Positions 58,011 to 64,000 of a stretch of DNA of 64,000 bases are shown here, piece by piece (position 1 is the first letter of the stretch; each line of letters starts with the position of its first letter). Made by a program: the position numbers and the translations under genes. The stretch comes from Dipylidium caninum (Eukaryota; Platyhelminthes; Cestoda; Cyclophyllidea; Dipylidiidae), in NCBI GenBank assembly GCA_017562135.1, contig QEYB01000368.1, forward strand, positions 558,001-622,000. The letters are read 5' to 3'. Under the pieces are notes generated by a model. That model did not search any database and was not told the DNA's origin. It was given only the letters and a program-made list of their open reading frames with translations.

Positions 58011-59753
58011 TTTATATGAAAAATTATATAATTCTACTGACAACGCCAATTCAGATGCGACTTTTCTCCAACCACTCATCTTTCTCTGCCTTCTAAACCC
58101 TCATACAAACCCTTCAAGTTGAAAGTCATTCTTTTCAATCTAGTTTTCTGCGCGTAATTAAGAGTACAAATAAAATAGATTTTGCCTACAGGGCACTGTG
58201 TGTGATTTGAACGCCAAAATTAAGGATAGAGAATTACGGGAGGGGCGAAAGTGACGTGACAAAACAGCCGCCTTTGTTGGTTCGCCAGGTCGTGCACAGG
58301 CAGTACGAAGTGCGGCGCGTTCAAAGTGTACATAAAAGAAACTAGTGGTTTACTTAAACGAGACAGAGCAATGTAGGCCCTGTAGAGTAAATTACCACGA
58401 GAGAATAAATGAAAATTTGTACCACCTCGGAAAACATCCTACATAACTGAACGTAGCAGGACAAAGGTCGGCAAACCTTCGCTTATACCGAGTCACCGAG
58501 TGGCGCCGTAACCTTGTCGTGAATTTAATAAGTCGTTGGAGAACACATTTGTCACTAACATAGGAGGTCACCATAGGTGCAAGTATGCAATAACAAAGAC
58601 TTAGGATTTCGCGTGTTAATTACAACGGATGTCCATGGTCTCCAAGGCAAAATAGCATTTTTCAGAAATCTTAACGCGACTCTTTACGCGACGCAGATTC
58701 GAAGCAATAGAAAGGGAACACACGAAAATTCATAGGTCAGATCCAATTAAACAAGAGCACCGCAGTGATACAATCTGACCTTTTCTCTCCTTCCACACGC
58801 TTGAACGTTAATGTCGGTAGCCAATCGTTTATAGTACATTCTGTTCTCATGGATTTGTAACATCAACTCGAAGTTACGTTGCGTTTCGCAATGTGTGAAT
58901 TGTTTGTCTCTACTTGTAACACGGTCTATTTAAAATAAAATTGGCTGATATTTCTCTTGCTCCTGTTATCATATGCATAGCAAACGCAGAGAAGTCTCAA
59001 GTCATTTCAACACTTTAAGCAAAGGATGACTCTTTATTTGCGACTATAAAGGGCTATGCTGACAACAAGTTGCGCGTTTCTTTGAATACCATATCGCTGC
59101 GGCTACTCAAATGAGTAATTGGACGCCGGCCTTAGCCTTACATGTATTAACCCGAGCATGAACAACGCACCTCCCGGGGCCGCTGAAGTTACCAGAGGAT
59201 GCTCACAAGACTCTAATACCTTCTCCTCCGGTGAGACGCGCCGTATTAAGAACTAATGCAATTAGGCGACGCTATTTGTGCAGCAGAGATATTTACACAG
59301 TTTAGGCTCATCGTCATGAGACTTACTGTTTTGTAATTTCTTAAATTGGTAGTTCGTGTATGTTACCGCCTACCACTTTTCCTGAGGTCGTCTCGTCCGC
59401 TTTTAATTCCTTCGTATATCGGCTCGTTACCCTGTTTTCCGCTCACGCATGTGATTTAAATTTTTCCCATATTATCAAAGCCTAGGTAATATATATCTTT
59501 TTGGGTTCTCTCTTTCGCTTTCCTACTCACGAACTTTTTAGGCTAATTTCGACATCAAACACCTTTCATCCCGAAATTATCCAGTGGCTGCTTTATTAAG
59601 TACATTATCTTCTGCTTATTCGTCCAGGTCATTTTGTACATATTTGGGCAAAAGTTGTCAGATGTTTCATAATTTTCCAAAATGTGCAGGGCCATCAATA
59701 GCAGTAAAGTTCGGAATGTCTAAGAACTAATTCGATACATATACTGCATTTAG
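58011..59753. other. Region between the minus-strand cluster and MCM3AP
   Basis: Must hold the 5' exons of the minus-strand membrane protein gene and the 5' end of MCM3AP. Protein-like frames on minus at about 58574-58392 and 58330-58220 could be such exons but their splice phases were not resolved. On plus, an ATG at 59664 (MFHNFPKCAGPSIA) precedes a GTAAAG donor but its phase does not fit the first recognised MCM3AP exon. Confidence 0.4.
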
Positions 59754-62700
59754 GTCGCTCACGTGGAGGAACAGGTCTCTTCGACAGCCTAAGTGCACCT
59801 TCAACAAAAAGAAGCCTTTTCCCCCAATCAACTCTGTCGGTTCCTTCAAATGGTCTCTTCGGGTTCCCTTTCAATTCCTCGAAAACGCCAATTAACATTA
59901 ATGCATCTCCAACTGAGCCAAAGTTTGAAATCGAACAAACAGATTTGACAAACATTAGAACCTCGAGTAATGAACTATCATCCGCAAGTCATTCATATTC
60001 CTTTGGGTTGCTGAATTGGAAAAACAATATAACGCACCAATCCGGTTTGTTTTCCGCTTTGTCAACAAGGGTGTCCAATAATGATCATTCGCGTTCGTCA
60101 AATCTATTTTATGGAATGGTGGCTAGTCCTGGTTCTCCAGCTTTAAACCCCTGTTCCTCAAACTTGTCCGCGAAAAGAGAAGGTGTTGAGATTTCTAAAT
60201 TACCTATTACTTTACCACAAATCAGTCTTTCGAATTCGGAAGGACTTACTGTGTTAACAAGGCGAGCTGAAAAACAATTTTCCAGTTTTGCTACTCCGAT
60301 GATGATCAGACTGGATCACATATCTCCCGATTTGAATCAAGAACCCCGCCTTCTTAATATTTTTGCCAAGTTTGGTGAAATAGAAGAGATTATCTGTCAA
60401 CCATCTGTTTCCACTGCTTTAATTGCGTTTTCTGACTTCGTACGTTGCCTTTGTCAATGTTTATTTGTTCATATAAGTTTCTCCCTCAAGCCAATGTCTT
60501 CCACCCTCAGGATGCTGCACAGAAGGCTAGGTCAGAAATAGAAGGTTTAATTCCTGGTGTTGTGGCGTCTTACGAAAGATTTCCTTGTCGCGCGAGTGAA
60601 TCTTTATCTTCGTCTTTAAAAAAGCCTTCCTCACTTCCTGATATTTGTCCGGTAAGCCAACGCAATTCTCTCCCTTACCACTCCTAGTCTTTTAATTCTA
60701 CTATTCTGTTAATATTTTGCTCTTATACGTGGTGTCTGTGTAACGCTGTTTACATTGGTAGAGTAGTGAAACCCAGGACTCCACGGTACTGGGCATGCTC
60801 TCGACATCAACGGTGGAGGAGCGATTGATAGTGCTAGGGGCGAAAGATAAGGCAGAGCACGAACGTAGGCAGGCGACTTGTGGTACTTTATCTGACGGTC
60901 AAGCCATCACCGTGGGCACCTGTCCTGATATGTGTCCCGAGACTGAGAGGTGCGTTATACTACCTCTATTACTCATTTTCTTTGCTGGGAATTGTAAATT
61001 CGAATTAACTGCTTCAACCAATTGTATCTATTCTGCTGTCAAATTTATTTGACGCGCTGCGGGTAATCGATGTGTAGCATATGACCTTACTCTTTCAGAA
61101 CCAGTCATTCCCCATTTTATGTCTGTAAGCATAAAAACTACTTATGGTAATCGGCTTACTATGTAAATAATTATTTATGCTCTTGATTACAGATACCTGC
61201 GTGAGTTACGGCAACGTGTCTCGGTGTTCGAATGTCGCAGCACCTCGTCACCTTCTGGTCCATTACAGATGGACCACACACTAGCAGTAAAAGACTACAG
61301 TCGCTCAGCTGCAGACCAGGCAGAACCTCTGCCATGGGAGCTTCGGCCTCCGGAAGTTTTGCAGCGTACCATGAATTACCTTCTAGCCGCCATAGCAAAT
61401 CGACCAGAAATCGACGGTACCGGTAACCTCTGGAAACCTTGGTGGGTCCTGGATTTCAAATATCATCCTTATTTTTTTGTAGTAGGTACAACGTTGGATT
61501 CATGATCCATTCCTTAACTCTTGTAGGTATGAATTTTTATGGACAAGAACGCGTGCCATCCGCAAGGATATTACGCAGCAGCGCTTGTGTTCACCCGTTA
61601 TCGTTTCCATTGTGGAGAAGATTACTCGTTTCCACATCTTCTGTGCGGCACGTCTTGTGGACCAACCTATGGATACCTTTGATCCAAGAATCAACTCTGA
61701 AAATCTTACTCAATGCCTTCAAACACTGAAAGAACTCTATGATGATTTGCGAGGGGCGGGGGGTGGCACTGCAGCTTCAGCAGCCAGCTTGTGTCCTTGT
61801 GAGCCTGAATTCCGCGCCTATATGATAATAATGAAACTCAATGATTGTTCCGTACTGAAGTAAGTGATTTTTATCTCTTCCTACAAAATCACTTTGTCCT
61901 CGACTAAGTACCTTGATTTATAATAGTAGGCATATCGATGATATTTAGTTCCCTTTAGTTTCGAAATACGATTTTAAATCGCAGATACCAAGATGTAATT
62001 TGTCACAGCTCTCCCGTTGAACTTAATACTTCAGCATTGTGGTTTATTGCCTAAGGTTCAAGCCAAGTACCTGAGGGAGAGGTGGGGTCAGAAAATGAGT
62101 TTACTGACGCGTAGGCGGTATGTCGATATGCGTGTCCTCAGTCACATTTCATGTCTAGTATCAATTTGATTAGTGTCTACAACGCTTCTCTTGGTGTGTC
62201 TGTTCGCAGCGAAGTGCAAAAGTTTCCTGAGGCGCTGCGTAAATCGGCAGAGGTGCAGTTTGCGATTGCGGTGCATTCAGCGGTTGCCGAACTTAACCAC
62301 GTGCGTTTCTTCCGCCTGGTTCGATCCGCAGACTGTCTCACCGCTTGTCTCCTCCATCGGTACTTCAGTCAGGTCCGCTCCCACGCCCTCTTCGCGCTCT
62401 CCGCCGCCTTCTTTGGGCATCCTCGACACGAAGTTGCGGTTCGTCCCCTCTCTGTTCTAATGATTTCCTTCGTGAAAATTCTGGCATGTTTTTTAGCACT
62501 ATCCTGACGTTTTCATTGCTTATATGTGCAGTTTCCGCTCTCTGCCTTCGCGTATCAACTGGGCTTTGAGTGCCGAAACGACGCGGAGGCCTTCTGTGAG
62601 CATTGGAATCTTCAGGTCTGTGGAGATGATCTAATTTTTAAGCGACACTCACCCCCTCGCGAGCCGGAGCTTGCGTGGCAGGAAAGAAGGGCACCACATG

Positions 62701-64000
62701 TGAGTTTTTGCACCTTTTTCGAATCCGTAATAAGTCTACAAATTGGGCAATGATGCCTCCTTCTCTGCACGTTCATAGCTGATTGAAAATAAACGTGAGA
62801 ACCAAAGTCTTGCGGACCTATTTAATGGCGGTCCGATCGATCCCTCTTATGCAAAACCGGGACCGGTCTACTCCTCCTTCGACGGCGACGGCCATCTCCT
62901 TCCCGTGGAGGAGGTGCAGGAGTCGCCCTACTGCCCATCACCGACCAATTGCCTGTCGGTTTCGGAGATTGAACCGGGGTCTCCCACTATGCCAATTGAA
63001 GATCCCTTTAATGCAGACGCTTTCTCAGAATTGCAAAAAAGAAAAACTGCCTTTGACCCCGACTCAGTATTCACTTATCCTTCAGAAATTTATCTTTCTG
63101 GAGGAGCCGAGTCAACAGCACCAATAGCAATTTTTGATGATCTGCTGGACGACGAAATTCGAAGAGTTGTTACAGTAGATTTGAGTGAATTTAAGGCTGC
63201 AGAAAGTGTGGTAACCCATTTGATTGAAGAGGCCATCCAATTATACACAGTTCAGGTTGGTTGTACTAATTACATACCAACTGTTGTATATTTTATTCCT
63301 CTATCAGTTCCTTTTATGAATTATACAGGTAGTTGAGGAGGAGGTTGACATGTGTCTCAGTCGCATATCGTCTGCCGCTAAGGAAGTTGCGGACGGTATC
63401 ATTGGAACAACTTTGGACGACTTGCTTCTTGAACTCATACTCGATGTCACCGACGAGCATGTTGTCGCGGTGAGGGTTTATCCTGTGACCCTTATGGGAA
63501 TTTTGTGTGGGTTGAATAACCGCCGATTGACACAGCTGCAACTGTTTTCCACAACGGCTGCTAATCTTGAATGTTTATAAGCTTAGTGTCGTTCGCTCCA
63601 CATTTGATGATTTCGTCAATGCGGCTTGATACATATTCGAGTTCTTTTTCTCACTTTGTATGGGGGAAATTCAGCCTGTCACTCACTGACTTAGACGACC
63701 CTTGTGGACGACCCTAGTTTAGATACATGAAAATTTAACCCCTCTTCCTGAGTTCTCACTTCGACTGACAAGCGGAAAGTAAATTTGCAAGGTCTATTTG
63801 AATTGGATGCACCCTTCTTTAATGCTAATCGAATCGACCGCGAATCTCCTAGGCCATCTTCGGTGACCTGTTAACGGAAGCACTGAGTCGCCTTGCATCA
63901 CGGGTACTACGGAAGACTTTTTCAAAGCAGATGTGGACAAAACTTCTGTTGAGACGCGCGTTCTACGCCTGGAAGGCTGCCTGTCGGTGCGGACGGCGGC
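59754..64000 (+). CDS. MCM3AP: MCM3AP/GANP-type SAC3 protein, mRNA-export scaffold, 3' end beyond the window
   Basis: Ten exons in phase: 59754-60439, 60511-60651, 60762-60949, 61193-61441, 61527-61859, 62210-62438, 62532-62699, 62779-63255, 63329-63469, 63853 onward; about 920 residues so far. Domains in order: an FG-type segment (GLFDSL; NGLFGFPFN) like nucleoporins; an RRM-like fold (MMIRLDHISPDLN through TALIAFSDFDAAQKA, split by intron 1); the SAC3/GANP signature GTCPDMCPETERYLREL, then AVKDYSRSAADQAEPLPWEL, TRTRAIRKDITQQ and RFHIFCAARLVDQPMDTFD; then HVRFFRLV with LTACLLHRYFSQVRSHALFAL; then a winged-helix part and an acidic linker leading to the CID region (MWTKLLLRRAFYAWKAACR). GANP anchors the TREX-2 complex (with ENY2, centrins, PCID2 and DSS1) at nuclear pores for mRNA export. 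The sequence after AG at 59752-59753 is phase 1, so an earlier exon must supply the start. Confidence 0.95.

Noticed and set aside
62310..62325. GGTTCGATCC, a perfect tRNA B-box
   Set aside because: It lies inside the conserved SAC3 coding exon (VRFFRLVRS) and no A-box or cloverleaf surrounds it.

Overview
This is eukaryotic DNA. Its protein genes are spread thinly and are spliced with both tiny introns (36-71 nt) and large ones. The preserved families (XMAP215/CKAP5, ETHE1, SAC3/MCM3AP-GANP, a C2H2 regulator) are generally metazoan. Three things suggest a parasitic flatworm, perhaps a tapeworm: very small introns, several start codons lying 1-18 nt after a strong AG splice acceptor (as when a spliced leader is added), and short gene-to-gene spacing in the right arm. 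This is inference; nothing here names the species.

Layout. 1-5.28 kb, minus strand: the 5' two-thirds of an XMAP215/CKAP5 microtubule polymerase gene with three TOG arrays, running off the left edge. 5.3-11 kb: intergenic, with only weak candidates (a possible 80-residue secreted peptide at 8.34 kb). 11.06-16.42 kb, plus: a two-exon gene for an unrecognised 350-residue three-helix membrane protein, split by a 4.3 kb repeat-rich intron. 16.4-45.26 kb: a 29 kb gene-poor stretch rich in microsatellites, with AT-rich islands carrying homeodomain-type core sites, one small candidate two-exon gene (32.67-33.03 kb) and a 20-mer almost identical to an Illumina adapter (18.15 kb). 45.26-46.9 kb, minus: a four-finger C2H2 transcription factor with poly-Ala and poly-Pro tracts and an apparent frameshift inside finger 3. 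46.9-53.7 kb: another gene-poor stretch with simple repeats and an AT-rich, possibly regulatory island. 53.7-58.0 kb, minus: three closely packed genes (a small coiled-coil protein, ETHE1 persulfide dioxygenase, and the C-terminal exons of a membrane protein). 59.75-64 kb, plus: MCM3AP/GANP (SAC3 family), running off the right edge.

Together: the two arms are compact and carry housekeeping genes (microtubule growth, mitochondrial sulfide oxidation, mRNA export). The centre looks like the regulatory landscape of a developmental gene, most simply the zinc-finger gene. Two one-base frameshifts in otherwise conserved domains and the adapter-like sequence suggest residual assembly errors, so those loci should be read with care. 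Exon borders were read by eye from GT/GC-AG sites and codon phase; no search or transcript data were available.
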